Made by a program: the position numbers and the translations under genes. A stretch of 55,321 bases of DNA from a virus: positions 1-55,321 of IMG/VR virus record IMGVR_UViG_3300025000_000129; one strand, 5' to 3'. Of this stretch, positions 22,466 to 31,025 are shown one piece after another (position 1 is the stretch's first letter; each line of letters starts with the position of its first letter). The notes under the pieces were generated by a model that did no database searches, had not been told where the DNA came from, and was given only the letters and a program-made list of their open reading frames with translations.

Positions 22466-23599
22466 TTAACCCAATAAACTCATTTGACCTCTGATCTGGT
22501 CTTCGAATTCGCGCCGATGTTCGGCTTCCTTTTTCTGTTGTTTCAGCTTCTTGTACTCGTTATACTTCTGACGGTATCTATAGCTGTCACCGAAAACGTT
22601 CCAAGCAGCCTTTACTAAATTCGGCTCAAATGGACGTATTTTCTCCAAATCCTCTACTGCTCTTGCTGATATAGAGCAACCACAGCAGCCTGTCCGCTTA
22701 AGTCCATATACCTCATATGCATCTGAATATCTAATGTTGTAATAGTCTTTGTACCATTGCTTGTCAGCATCTGACACGTAATATAGTGGCCTAAGTCTAA
22801 ATTGTCCGTCAGCTGTTTCCGAGAAGCACATAGACGTACTGTCTTTACGTGGTACAGACCGCATTCCACCTTCGTCCCTGCGTTCGCCTGTGATTACCAT
22901 ATCAAAATCCTTTTGTGCTGCATGAGCCACATGTTTTTTACAGTAATCACAGCACTTGTTACTAACCTTAAAGGGGATTGGATTTTCTTTGATAAAGTCC
23001 AGCATATATTTTGAGGAGTTTATAACCAGTTGAATATCAGGTCTTGGTTCTCCCTTGGAATTGCAGCAGCATAGGAAATTAATCGTTGTTTCGCATCCCG
23101 GATATCGTTTTTTAAGTTCAGCGCGTTTTGCCGCCTTATCCTCTGCATTTGCGTATTCATCAGCTATTGTCAGTGGAATATTTTTCTTTTGCACTCCCTC
23201 CAACCCAGCCGACATAATCTTTGATACAAAAGGCTGTCCATGTTCCCTTGTGGCAAGCACAATGTTCTTTTTTGGTTTATGCTCGGTAATTGTAATTCCG
23301 TATAGCTCTTCCATCTTGCTTACATGACGCTTTATTGCTTCCATCTCCAATCCGGTGTTAAAAAAACAGTATTGTACCTGTGGAAGATTAAATGTTTTAC
23401 GTGCTGTTTCAATGAGATGCAGCATAATGTCGCTATCGCTGCCGCCAGAATAAGAGCAAATCGCATTCGGATATTCAATCAACCTTTTGGCTATGATGCT
23501 TTTTATTGCCTCAAATTTGCGCGGCGCTTCAAAATCTGCGTACGGTGGTCTGTCTGTGTATACTCTACTTTTAAATTCTGTGTTCTTATTGGATCCCAT
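22466..23599 (-). CDS. PAPS-reductase-like PP-loop protein, 377 aa
   Basis: CSYSGGSDSDIMLHLIETA is the SGGxDS-type PP-loop that binds ATP, as in PAPS reductase/ATP sulfurylase-like enzymes. It is followed by FNTGLEMEAIKRHV, ITGERRDEGGMRS, and a Cys cluster (CCNSKG, CCDYCKKH, CCGCS) that could hold an iron-sulfur or zinc centre. Phage members of this family have no settled reaction. Roles in DNA or nucleotide thiolation have been suggested. The start at 23599 is chosen for GTGAGG six bases upstream. It neighbours two DNA methyltransferases. Confidence 0.82.
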   Translation of the reverse strand: MGSNKNTEFKSRVYTDRPPYADFEAPRKFEAIKSIIAKRLIEYPNAICSYSGGSDSDIMLHLIETARKTFNLPQVQYCFFNTGLEMEAIKRHVSKMEELYGITITEHKPKKNIVLATREHGQPFVSKIMSAGLEGVQKKNIPLTIADEYANAEDKAAKRAELKKRYPGCETTINFLCCCNSKGEPRPDIQLVINSSKYMLDFIKENPIPFKVSNKCCDYCKKHVAHAAQKDFDMVITGERRDEGGMRSVPRKDSTSMCFSETADGQFRLRPLYYVSDADKQWYKDYYNIRYSDAYEVYGLKRTGCCGCSISARAVEDLEKIRPFEPNLVKAAWNVFGDSYRYRQKYNEYKKLKQQKKEAEHRREFEDQIRGQMSLLG

Positions 23600-23659
23600 A
23601 CCAAACCTCACTTTTTATTGTGCAATATTTATAAATTTGGATTTTCTTGTTATTACAAA

Positions 23660-24214
23660 CTAAACAATATCCCAGTCAGTCTTCTCAAGTATTTCAAAAA
23701 GCTTTGAAACTTGCGGGCTTCTCCATGCCGTCATTGCGTAAGAATGAACTGTATCGTTATAGTGGTGCTTATTGTTTTGAATATGCTCTTTACACTCTCT
23801 ATTAGTGAGAAACATTGTATCTTGTACTATCTCTTCTCTGTTTCTGTAATTGCAGATTGAATATTGTCCAGAAGCGTATTCTTCAAGAAAGTCTTTGATT
23901 TCTGAAATGTCTGTTATAAAATATTCGTTTCCATCTTCGCAGAATATTTCAAGAAAACCGTTGTGGCATTCGCATTTTGTAATTATGTCAAACTCTTTCT
24001 TTATCCAGTCTGCTATATTTTCTATAACCCCTTCAAATACGCTTTCGGCTGCACTGGTATCATAAATGCAAATGCCATCTATGTTATCATCAACCCAATA
24101 ATCTTTAACGGTTTGCATAACTACCCAAAACCTTGGATTTGCTTGGCATACAGTATCTTGGGTTATCATTTCGTGTTGCAAGTTTTTTAAAAATTCTTTG
24201 TCTTCCTGATTCAT
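23660..24214 (-). CDS. Hypothetical acidic protein, 184 aa
   Basis: Unrecognised. Strongly acidic middle (DGICIYDTSAAESVFEGVIE) and a basic, aromatic C-terminus (SYAMTAWRSPQVSKLFEILE). It is large enough and has clean spacing between operon neighbours to be a real gene. Function unknown. Confidence 0.7.
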   Translation of the reverse strand: MNQEDKEFLKNLQHEMITQDTVCQANPRFWVVMQTVKDYWVDDNIDGICIYDTSAAESVFEGVIENIADWIKKEFDIITKCECHNGFLEIFCEDGNEYFITDISEIKDFLEEYASGQYSICNYRNREEIVQDTMFLTNRECKEHIQNNKHHYNDTVHSYAMTAWRSPQVSKLFEILEKTDWDIV

Positions 24215-24255
24215 AAAATCATTCCTTTCATTTCGCCCTCTTTATAAACTCCGTC

Positions 24256-24801
24256 CTACTCCACCTCCCACACTTCCAGCCATACCCTTCCAAACTCATT
24301 GCAACTTTTAGCACTTTTCATGTACAAATCCAACCGCCCCTCTGTAATGTCCTTACCGCAATCCATCACCGTGAAAACTCTGTCAAAGTAGGGGATATAC
24401 AACCGTGTGCCTATCGGATACTCTTTCAGCCATGCCGCAACATATCCGTTCTGCACATACTTACCTGATGCTGTTATGCCATATGTGGGGTCGCTCGGCT
24501 TCTTGCTGCAGGAACCTTCCCAATAGGCGGTACATTCCATTATGCGGCGGTTGCGCTCTGTACCTCTGCTTGTCTTGTCCTGTCCAAGCCGTTCCTGTGC
24601 CTCTTTTAACTGTGCCGATAATTCATCAACTTGCTTCATATACTGCCAGCATTTGGCGTGCAGGCTGTCTAGTTCGGTCTGTAGCGTGGTGTTTTGCTGT
24701 TGTGCGGCGTATAGTTCGTTTTCTGTTGTGATTAGGCTTATAAAAGTGTATAGGGTGACGATTAGGGCGATTATGTAAACAAATATTAATTTAGGTTTCA
24801 T
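24256..24801 (-). CDS. Membrane-anchored 3D-domain protein, 181 aa
   Basis: One N-terminal transmembrane helix (LIFVYIIALIVTLYTFISLI), a coiled-coil stalk (residues 30-80), then a 3D (MltA-like) domain: CTAYWEGSCSKKPSDPTYGI, GTRLYIPYF, VFTVMDCGKDITEGRLDLYM, ending in LEVWEVE. This fold occurs in peptidoglycan-cleaving or wall-binding proteins. It overlaps the end of the cytosine methyltransferase by 11 bases. Its presence in the early operon, away from the lysis genes, is unusual. Confidence 0.85.
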   Translation of the reverse strand: MKPKLIFVYIIALIVTLYTFISLITTENELYAAQQQNTTLQTELDSLHAKCWQYMKQVDELSAQLKEAQERLGQDKTSRGTERNRRIMECTAYWEGSCSKKPSDPTYGITASGKYVQNGYVAAWLKEYPIGTRLYIPYFDRVFTVMDCGKDITEGRLDLYMKSAKSCNEFGRVWLEVWEVE

Positions 24802-26533
24802 TGGGTGCCTCCAATACTTCTTTTATCCCTTCCAGCACATACTCCGGGCAGCATACCGCAACAGAGTTGCCAGCGGCTTTATAGCGCGGACTGTCTTTCA
24901 CCCTAATAGTTTGTACCCTGCCCTTTTTATTAGTGACCTGCCAGGTTATATCTGTCCATCCGTCCGGGTAGTCTTGAAGTCTTTCGCATTCTAGTGGAGT
25001 AAGTCTGCGGACTGAATAACCCACTCTGACCGGGTTTTGATAATTGAGCGATTGACCACCATTTTCTTTACTCTGGAGCGTTCCGGATAAATCGGCGTTC
25101 TCGTACATGTTCCGGCAATCTACAGCACACACCAAATTATAATGTTCATCCCCTGCCGGTCCTCCTGTACCTTTTGCCCATTTGCTGGATACTGTTCCCG
25201 CTATCCCGGAAGGCTGGCAGTTGATTTGCTGTTTTTCAACAATAGCTGGTACGTGCGCCGTAGAGCATAATGGGTGGCATGGATCCCCATACTTTGGGTT
25301 ATTACCGTTCTGCGGGCTAGTTATCTGAGTTGTGTCAAAAGGTAAAATAGATTGAACTACCGCCATACCTCCCTGATTACACGCTGGACTCCCTCCGTTT
25401 TGGTCAAGTGTTCTGCTTGTTTCGGCTTCGTATATGCCACTGTAGGGATTGCTTGACTTCATGCTGTTTGAAGCATCTGAGCATATGCCATAAGCTACTG
25501 CCGGCGTAACATCCTTCCTGAGTGTCGGACTTATTTCTTCCTCATAACCAATGCCTCTTGTTTTTGCTGATTGTTCCGGACAGAATCCAGCCGATTGAAT
25601 GAGGTATAATCCTGTTTTTGCTCCACCGCCTCCGCCTGTTCCTTTAAGTGTTACGGATACAGAAGGATTTATTTCAATTCTGTCTGATGTTCTTCCGAAA
25701 TCGAATGTGCTTGTCATTACGTGTGTTTCTGCACCACTTCTTAGCGTAGGACTTAATTCCTCAGAAGGACATAAATTCAAGGTTGCTGAGTTCTTTCCTG
25801 AAAACCCGATTGCCTTTCCAACGCCTCTTTCAGCATCCCCGGCAATTCCTTCCCTCGCTTCTCTGCCCTCCGCAAGATGCCTTGACAAGCCTTCGCGCTT
25901 AAAAAGTATTTCGGGTGCGGATTGTCCTCCAAAATCTGCGACAAGGAAGATTCTACGGCGTCTTTGGGGGACTCCCCAGTATTGAGCATCCAAGATGCGC
26001 CAGGCAATGCTGTAACCGTTTCCCATGATGCAGCCGCTAGTATTCCATTTATCTTTCGGAGGTCGAGGTATTGTAACGGTTTCATCTGCAATCCTGGCTG
26101 TTTCTTCGAGGACTGCCCGGAAATCTTCGCCTTTGTTGCTGCTGAATGCTCCGGGGACGTTTTCCCACACCATAAATCGAGGCCGAATATCGTTGCCTGT
26201 TCTGCCATTGCTCTTGTCAATTTCTCTCAACTCCCTCACAATTCGTATCTGTTCCATGAATAGCCCTGACCGTTCCCCCGCTAATCCTGCTCGTTTCCCA
26301 GCTACTGATAAGTCCTGACATGGACTACCGCCGGTTATAATGTCCACAGGCTCAAGGCTACTGCAATCTATCTTTGTAATGTCACCTACTTGCTTCATGT
26401 CCGGGAATCGAATAGCTGATACTTTTAATGGAAACGGTTCTATTTCGCTTGACCATATAGCTTTCATGCCGTTTCGCTGTCCTGCAAGCGGAAAGCCGGA
26501 TATGCCGTCAAACAGGCTTGCTAATGTTATCAT
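24791..26533 (-). CDS. DNA cytosine-5 methyltransferase, 580 aa
   Basis: Motif I SLFDGISGFPLAGQ, motif IV GGSPCQDLS with the catalytic cysteine, motif VI MVWENVPGA, motif VIII WGVPQRRRR and motifs IX-X (LTPLECERLQDYPDGW, YKAAGNSVAV) are all present. Between VIII and IX lies a long target-recognition region with several SPTL-like repeats. It protects phage DNA from host restriction or marks it. No cognate restriction enzyme is next to it, so it is an orphan methylase. Confidence 0.95.
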   Translation of the reverse strand: MITLASLFDGISGFPLAGQRNGMKAIWSSEIEPFPLKVSAIRFPDMKQVGDITKIDCSSLEPVDIITGGSPCQDLSVAGKRAGLAGERSGLFMEQIRIVRELREIDKSNGRTGNDIRPRFMVWENVPGAFSSNKGEDFRAVLEETARIADETVTIPRPPKDKWNTSGCIMGNGYSIAWRILDAQYWGVPQRRRRIFLVADFGGQSAPEILFKREGLSRHLAEGREAREGIAGDAERGVGKAIGFSGKNSATLNLCPSEELSPTLRSGAETHVMTSTFDFGRTSDRIEINPSVSVTLKGTGGGGGAKTGLYLIQSAGFCPEQSAKTRGIGYEEEISPTLRKDVTPAVAYGICSDASNSMKSSNPYSGIYEAETSRTLDQNGGSPACNQGGMAVVQSILPFDTTQITSPQNGNNPKYGDPCHPLCSTAHVPAIVEKQQINCQPSGIAGTVSSKWAKGTGGPAGDEHYNLVCAVDCRNMYENADLSGTLQSKENGGQSLNYQNPVRVGYSVRRLTPLECERLQDYPDGWTDITWQVTNKKGRVQTIRVKDSPRYKAAGNSVAVCCPEYVLEGIKEVLEAPNET

Positions 26534-26595
26534 ATAATCTGCCTCCCCCTCCCTTATCTCCCCACACCGCAGCCCTGTCGGTGTCTCGGCGTGTT

Positions 26596-27351
26596 CTAAA
26601 ACATGCTGACTTGTGCCATTACTGCGTTTAACCTTGCTTGTGCTGCTTCGTAGTAGTCCTTGTCAATCTCAAAGCCTATGTAATTTCTTTTTGTGTTATA
26701 GCAAGCAACGGCAGTTGTTCCGCTGCCCATGCAATTATCTAAAACGATTTCGCCTTCGTTGGTATAGGTTTTTATGAGATATTCAAAGAGTGCTACAGGC
26801 TTTTGTGTTGGGTGCAAGGATGAGTTTTGGGTATCTGTCGAAAATACTTGTATGCTTCTCGGATACCTTTCTGTTGATTCATACAAATAATCATTCTTCA
26901 TTTCGCCATACACGTCCGTTTGTAAATGCTTAGCCCTGAATGATTTTTTTAAAATATGCCCTTGGGTTTTTTGAGGATTATATGTACATTGGTTTTTGTA
27001 GAAAACGCTTACAATTTCGTGGTTTCTCATTGGCTGCCGTTTCGCATTAAGAAAACCTGTTCCTTTAACCTTGTCCCAAATCCAATCATACTTGAACAGC
27101 TTGATATTGCTAAGCCTTAACATACTACTAAATGGTTCGCAACCAGTTAATACAATAGCGCCGTTTTCTTTTATAACTCTCTCGTACTGTTTCCATAGAG
27201 GTTCAAAAGGAATTATTGTATCCCATTTACATTGAGTAGTGCCGTAAGGAAGGTCACAGAGAATCATGTCAATACTGCAGGTTTTTATCTCCTTCATACC
27301 TTCCATGCAGTCCATGTTGTAAAGTTTGTTTAAATCCAACGCATTTATCAC
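26596..27351 (-). CDS. DNA N-methyltransferase (adenine-N6 or cytosine-N4), 251 aa
   Basis: Catalytic motif IV CDLPYGTTQCKWD (a DPPY variant), motif I DNCMGSGTTAVAC and the order of motifs (IV before I, beta class). It begins LYNMDCMEGMKEIKTCSIDM and ends FEIDKDYYEAAQARL. It likely modifies phage DNA. It follows the zinc-finger gene after one base and precedes the cytosine methylase, giving a two-methylase block. Confidence 0.92.
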   Translation of the reverse strand: MINALDLNKLYNMDCMEGMKEIKTCSIDMILCDLPYGTTQCKWDTIIPFEPLWKQYERVIKENGAIVLTGCEPFSSMLRLSNIKLFKYDWIWDKVKGTGFLNAKRQPMRNHEIVSVFYKNQCTYNPQKTQGHILKKSFRAKHLQTDVYGEMKNDYLYESTERYPRSIQVFSTDTQNSSLHPTQKPVALFEYLIKTYTNEGEIVLDNCMGSGTTAVACYNTKRNYIGFEIDKDYYEAAQARLNAVMAQVSMF

Positions 27352-27352
27352 C

Positions 27353-27793
27353 TCAGATACTTACTAAAATAAAATCGTGTCCGCAATCGTTGCAATGCCC
27401 ATTCCACCTATCGCCGCACTCTTCCATTTCGCCGTCTTCATTTTCATAAAAATCATCCTCAAGCGTAATGTTTTCGCTTTTACACTTAGGGCACTCAGTA
27501 TCTTTGATTTTAATAGATCGCCATTGTGACGGTGGGTCTGAACTTAATACGCAAGTCTCGCATGCATCACTTCCTGCATTACTGCAGTTACAACATTCCT
27601 TAATGTCAGGTCTATATGTATAGCTGTTCAATTTGTCAAATATCTTGTTATTTATCGCAACAAGCCGTTTGGCATTGTGTATTAAAAAATCCATATTGCC
27701 AGCGAATTTCAAGCCAAACATGTCATATACACATGCCATATCGCAATAATTTTTAGGCTCTTCTAAAATTTTATCGCCTAACACATAAACCAC
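27353..27793 (-). CDS. Zinc-ribbon protein, 146 aa
   Basis: Contains CCNCSNAGSDACETC and later CPKCKSEN and CNDCGHDF, so two probable zinc sites. The middle is acidic (DDFYENEDGEMEECGDRW). It ends one base before the methyltransferase. Function unknown; possibly DNA or RNA binding. Confidence 0.72.
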   Translation of the reverse strand: MVYVLGDKILEEPKNYCDMACVYDMFGLKFAGNMDFLIHNAKRLVAINNKIFDKLNSYTYRPDIKECCNCSNAGSDACETCVLSSDPPSQWRSIKIKDTECPKCKSENITLEDDFYENEDGEMEECGDRWNGHCNDCGHDFILVSI

Positions 27794-27795
27794 CC

Positions 27796-27960
27796 CTATA
27801 TTTCAATTTCCCTTTGCATAAAAGATTCTATTTCGCCACCGCATATCGGGCATTGTATTTCGCCAACATCAAAATCATCCACATTATCTAAATTTGCATC
27901 TAGTATAATAATGTTTTTGCCGCATCCACATTGGTATATGTCTACCGTTTGCATAATCAT
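27796..27960 (-). CDS. Small zinc-binding protein, 54 aa
   Basis: Starts MIMQTVDIYQCGCGKNIIIL with AAGGGGGAA seven bases upstream. CGCG and CPIC give a compact zinc ribbon. Unrecognised beyond that. Confidence 0.7.
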   Translation of the reverse strand: MIMQTVDIYQCGCGKNIIILDANLDNVDDFDVGEIQCPICGGEIESFMQREIEI

Positions 27961-28052
27961 TTTAATTCCCCCTTCACTTATTATTTTCGCTTCCACCGTT
28001 TGCAGCACGTTTCCATCGTGCATCGGTGCCCGGCTATGCAATTGTCAAGGAT

Positions 28053-28112
28053 CAGTCTGTCCCTCGAATAGGGACAGGTAATAAGCCCTCCGAAGAGGGT
28101 GAACATTAACGT
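28053..28112 (-). promoter_or_regulatory. Tandem hairpins between antirepressor and downstream genes
   Basis: On the minus strand two consecutive hairpins occur just past the antirepressor stop: CCCTC-TTCG-GAGGG, then GTCCC-TATTCGA-GGGAC about 20 bases on. Neither has a full U-tract. They could attenuate or process the early transcript. A TTGACA hexamer follows near 28050, without a clear -10 at standard spacing. Confidence 0.45.
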
Positions 28113-28120
28113 AAAATTAT

Positions 28121-28783
28121 TTATATTGTGTAAAATCTTGCTTCGCGCGTTCTGTACTTGCCTATTCCACAAGCAACCATTCTGCGCCCGAACATGGTTT
28201 GAGATACCGGAACATGCCCTTCGCATTCACACCAATTCAAGTAATCTTGATAAACCACTGCAGCCTTTATGATGCCGTGCAGCTTTGTGTTTTCGAAGTA
28301 ATTGCCAATGTGGGAATTGATGTTGTTCGGAGCCGGAAGTTCAATATTGATTCCTGCATAGGAGAATATTTCTCTGATTATCGGTAAGCGGCTCCTGTCT
28401 GTTGTGCGTACCATTCTGGCAATTTCCAGCGCCTGGTCCGCTGTGAGGTGTGGCTTGCCATAAGAAGCTCGTTCCATTTCATCAAATTTATTAATGTATG
28501 TAGCGGAAAATAGAACACCCCTCTTGCCCGTCATTTTGTTGGCTACAAGATCGCAGCCTTTGCGGGTTAAGAAGTAGCAGGGTCTTTTTTCTCCCTTACC
28601 ATCAATATAGGTGCTTGGAGCAAAGAAATCGAACGAGCGGAAATCTCCGCCGGTTAAAAATTCCTCGTATTTACGGATGCTTTCAAGCAAGTCCTTATGT
28701 TGCTTGCTTACCATCCCAGCGACTTCCCGGCTCTCGATTGCAAATTGCCCTTTGTGGGTAACTACAGTTAGGCCTTTCATCAT
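28121..28783 (-). CDS. Rha-family phage antirepressor, 220 aa
   Basis: The N-terminal half matches the Rha domain: FAIESREVAGMVSKQHKDLL, DFFAPSTYIDGKGEKRPCYF, LTRKGCDLVANKMTGKRGVL. The C-terminal half (IGNYFENTKLHGIIKAAVVY and the following residues) is a separate DNA-binding-like domain. Antirepressors relieve CI repression or regulate early genes. It lies second in the early operon after the Cro-like gene, with AGGAGG upstream of ATG 28783. Confidence 0.88.
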   Translation of the reverse strand: MMKGLTVVTHKGQFAIESREVAGMVSKQHKDLLESIRKYEEFLTGGDFRSFDFFAPSTYIDGKGEKRPCYFLTRKGCDLVANKMTGKRGVLFSATYINKFDEMERASYGKPHLTADQALEIARMVRTTDRSRLPIIREIFSYAGINIELPAPNNINSHIGNYFENTKLHGIIKAAVVYQDYLNWCECEGHVPVSQTMFGRRMVACGIGKYRTREARFYTI

Positions 28784-28845
28784 TAGCTTGTCCTCCTATT
28801 TAGGTAAATAAGATAAATGAACATTTGCGATTCTAGGAGCATGAA

Positions 28846-29199
28846 TTAGGCCGGCTTGGTTACATTTGTAACCACTTCGTCAAAAAAAATGTACTTAAAC
28901 CAATCAGAGATATGTCCCCACCTTGCGGACCATTCCTTTTCCCACTCGCTGCCGAATTTAGATTTAAGATAGCTCTGCTCTGTGGAAATCACAAAACCAA
29001 TAATTGCATAAGCTTCTTCAATATTAAATAAAGCAACTGTGCCGTGGTCGGTAATTTTCCGATTGATTTTTTGATGAACTGTTGGATAACTTTTCCCGGT
29101 GGACTCAGCAATGTTTCCTATTGTAAGACCGTGGCGTTTCATGAAACTGCGAAGATTTGGATAATGAACAGTGTTTAGAAAAGTATCTTGATTGAACAT
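28846..29199 (-). CDS. Cro-like HTH regulator, 117 aa
   Basis: First gene leftward from the switch region. The helix-turn-helix reads HGLTIGNIAESTGKSYPTVH. It is longer than classical Cro, with a helical C-terminus (EQSYLKSKFGSEWEKEWSAR). It faces the CI-type gene across 173 bp of promoter/operator DNA and probably turns off the repressor during lytic growth. Confidence 0.75.
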   Translation of the reverse strand: MFNQDTFLNTVHYPNLRSFMKRHGLTIGNIAESTGKSYPTVHQKINRKITDHGTVALFNIEEAYAIIGFVISTEQSYLKSKFGSEWEKEWSARWGHISDWFKYIFFDEVVTNVTKPA

Positions 29200-29255
29200 A
29201 TTAGCACCTCACTTTTTGTATCGTAACTCTCTATGAACTGGTTACGTTTGAGACC

Positions 29256-29283
29256 ATTATAACATACTGGATATCATTGTCAA
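29256..29283 (-). promoter_or_regulatory. Early leftward promoter
   Basis: TTGACA (29283-29278) and TATAAT (29261-29256) with a 16-base spacer: both consensus hexamers. It drives the Cro-like gene and the 27-kb early operon. Confidence 0.8.
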
Positions 29284-29302
29284 TAGCCTGTCTAAAAAAA
29301 TA

Positions 29303-29331
29303 TTTACAAAATGGTTACAATCGTTTACAAT
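29303..29331 (+). promoter_or_regulatory. Repressor promoter
   Basis: TTTACA (29303-29308) and TACAAT (29326-29331), spacer 17, upstream of the repressor GTG at 29373. GTTAC-type repeats overlap it. Confidence 0.65.
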
Positions 29332-29372
29332 GTATATATTAAGAAACATGTAGTAATTGGAGGAATAAAACT

Positions 29373-29594
29373 GTGAACATTAAGGGAATTTTTGGGACAA
29401 GGGTTAAAGAGCTAAGAGAAGAAAACGGGTACGGGTTAAGAGAACTTGCGGCAATGCTTGAAATTTCTCATTCTGCACTTATTAACTATGAAAAGGGTGA
29501 AAGAACTGCAGATATTGAAATATGTAAAAAGGTTGCTGATATTTTCCATGTATCCGGTGATTACTTATTGGGGATATCGAACGAAAGAAGGTAA
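29373..29594 (+). CDS. CI-like XRE repressor, 73 aa
   Basis: A minimal XRE/Cro-C1 protein: FGTRVKELREENGYGLRELA, AAMLEISHSALINYEKGERT, DIFHVSGDYLLGIS. It lacks a peptidase or dimerisation domain, so induction probably relies on the antirepressor rather than on RecA-stimulated cleavage. GTG start with TTGGAGG ten bases upstream. It is followed after 5 bases by the integrase, implying one transcript. Confidence 0.85.
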   Translation: MNIKGIFGTRVKELREENGYGLRELAAMLEISHSALINYEKGERTADIEICKKVADIFHVSGDYLLGISNERR

Positions 29595-29599
29595 ATACT

Positions 29600-30889
29600 A
29601 TGGCAAAATCGAGAAACCCGAAAGGGTTAGGGCATTACTATAAAAAAGATGGGCTGTTCTGCTGGAAGTATGTAAGGGATGGAAAGCCGCTTTACAGATC
29701 ACATAAGACAGAAAAAGGCCTTCAGGCAAAAGTTAAAAAGGTAATCGGCCTTGCTGTCTGCAATGACAAAACGAAAGTATCAAAATATTTTGAAACCTGG
29801 CTCGATGAATTCGTGCAAGCTATGAATAAAAAAGCCACTTATGATCAGTATGGTTTTATATATAAAATTCATATCAAACCCGTAATAGGTGATTATAATA
29901 TGTCTTCTATTACAACCACCGACATCCAAAAAGTAATTCTTGCAATGAATAAAAAAAAGTACGAGAAAAAAGATAAAGATGGTAAAGTAATAGAAACAAA
30001 AATAGGGACCTCCACAAAAACAATGAAGCACGCTAAAACCGTTATGAACGGAGCTTTCACAAGAGCATTTAAAATTGATAAGATCATACCGGAAAACCCC
30101 GTAAAAGACATTCTAATACCGGACAAGCAGCCTAAAAAAAGAAAGACACTGAATACTGATGAACTGGCAAGTTTCCTCACATCATTGCAAGGCTCTCGCT
30201 GGTTGTGGTCCGTAAAATTTGCCCTTGTGACAGGTGTAAGACGCGGAGAACTGCTTGCCTTGAAATGGGCTAATATAGATTGGGATAATAACAGAATAAT
30301 AATAGAAGAATCGGACAGCACATCAGGCCTTGGTGACACCAAAAGCGCAAGGGTTCATTACGTCCCACTGTCTCAATTTGGTAAGGTTTATTTGGACAAG
30401 CAAGTAGCTATGCTTTTAAAGGAAGGCAACAAGGTTACATTTAAAGAAACAGGCGAACAAATGGATCCAAAGGAATTAAAGAAGACGGACCGCTTGATAT
30501 TCCCCAAAGAAACTGGAGAAATGGTCAAACCCAATACCTATTATCATATGATAGTAAGGTATGCCAAAAAATCCGATATAAAGGTTCATCCGCATTGCTT
30601 CAGGCACACGTTTGTATACAATATGAGAAATAAGATGTCGCTGAAAGAGCTACAGGATGCACTAGGCCATGATGAATCTACAACTACATTAGATATATAC
30701 GGCGATATGATCAACGACACAACCGATGCTGTGGCCTCTAAAATCGATATGGTATACACCGGAGTGGAGGTAAATATTGCGAATAGACAAGCTGAAAACT
30801 TAGCAGAAAAAGAGGCTGAAAAAGAAGCAAAAGAACAGGCTGAAGAGTGCAAAATAATTGATATGTTTTCACGCAAAAAAGCAAATTAA
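29600..30889 (+). CDS. int: Tyrosine integrase, 429 aa
   Basis: An N-terminal arm-binding region (GHYYKKDGLFCWKYVRDGKP), a core-binding SAM-like domain (about residues 60-170), then the catalytic domain: LVTGVRRGELLALKW (first Arg), HPHCFRHTFVYNMR (HxxR), DALGHDESTTTLDIYGD (His and nucleophile Tyr). It belongs to the Tn916-like/phage integrase type. The stop codon touches the first attP arm repeat. The C-terminus is extended and acidic (AEKEAEKEAKEQAEECK). Confidence 0.95.
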   Translation: MAKSRNPKGLGHYYKKDGLFCWKYVRDGKPLYRSHKTEKGLQAKVKKVIGLAVCNDKTKVSKYFETWLDEFVQAMNKKATYDQYGFIYKIHIKPVIGDYNMSSITTTDIQKVILAMNKKKYEKKDKDGKVIETKIGTSTKTMKHAKTVMNGAFTRAFKIDKIIPENPVKDILIPDKQPKKRKTLNTDELASFLTSLQGSRWLWSVKFALVTGVRRGELLALKWANIDWDNNRIIIEESDSTSGLGDTKSARVHYVPLSQFGKVYLDKQVAMLLKEGNKVTFKETGEQMDPKELKKTDRLIFPKETGEMVKPNTYYHMIVRYAKKSDIKVHPHCFRHTFVYNMRNKMSLKELQDALGHDESTTTLDIYGDMINDTTDAVASKIDMVYTGVEVNIANRQAENLAEKEAEKEAKEQAEECKIIDMFSRKKAN

Positions 30890-30909
30890 CACCCACTTAA
30901 AACCTACTT
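30889..30909 (+). repeat. attP left arm repeat
   Basis: A 21-bp element ACACCCACTTAAAACCTACT(T) made of two copies of a CCTACTTAA-like unit. Its twin at 31123-31143 differs at one position. It is the likely binding site of the integrase arm domain. Confidence 0.75.
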
Positions 30910-31025
30910 GATAATACTAAAAAGGTCTTTATAAACGGTAATTAGAAAGGATGGTAAAACAGATTCAAAGCTTAGAATTATAACGGTTTCAAGATATTTT
31001 ATAAAGGTAACTTTTGCCGAAGTAA
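30910..31025. other. attP spacer, no gene seen
   Basis: AT-rich, no open frame or clear hairpin. It separates the left arm from the tRNA-derived core and may bind accessory bending factors. An excisionase gene is not recognisable in it. Confidence 0.4.

Larger units (their letters stand above)
29221..29331. promoter_or_regulatory. Lysogeny switch operator region with GTTAC repeats
   Basis: GTTAC/GTAAC motifs recur at about 29223 (GTAAC), 29241 (GTTAC), 29314 (GTTACAA) and 29324 (GTTTACAA), overlapping or flanking the two divergent promoters. They are the likely CI/Cro operators. This is inferred from repetition and position. Confidence 0.55.

Noticed and set aside
25599-26318. Several open frames opposite to the cytosine methyltransferase
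   Set aside because: The methylase has every catalytic motif in frame; the antisense frames have no motif or ribosome site.
22466-27351. A DNA phosphorothioation (Dnd) system
   Set aside because: Only one PP-loop protein is present; no DndB, DndD or DndE partners are visible and its Cys clusters differ.
27981-28226. An 81-residue open frame overlapping the antirepressor end
   Set aside because: It is out of frame with the antirepressor, covers the hairpins, has no ribosome site and no recognisable motif.
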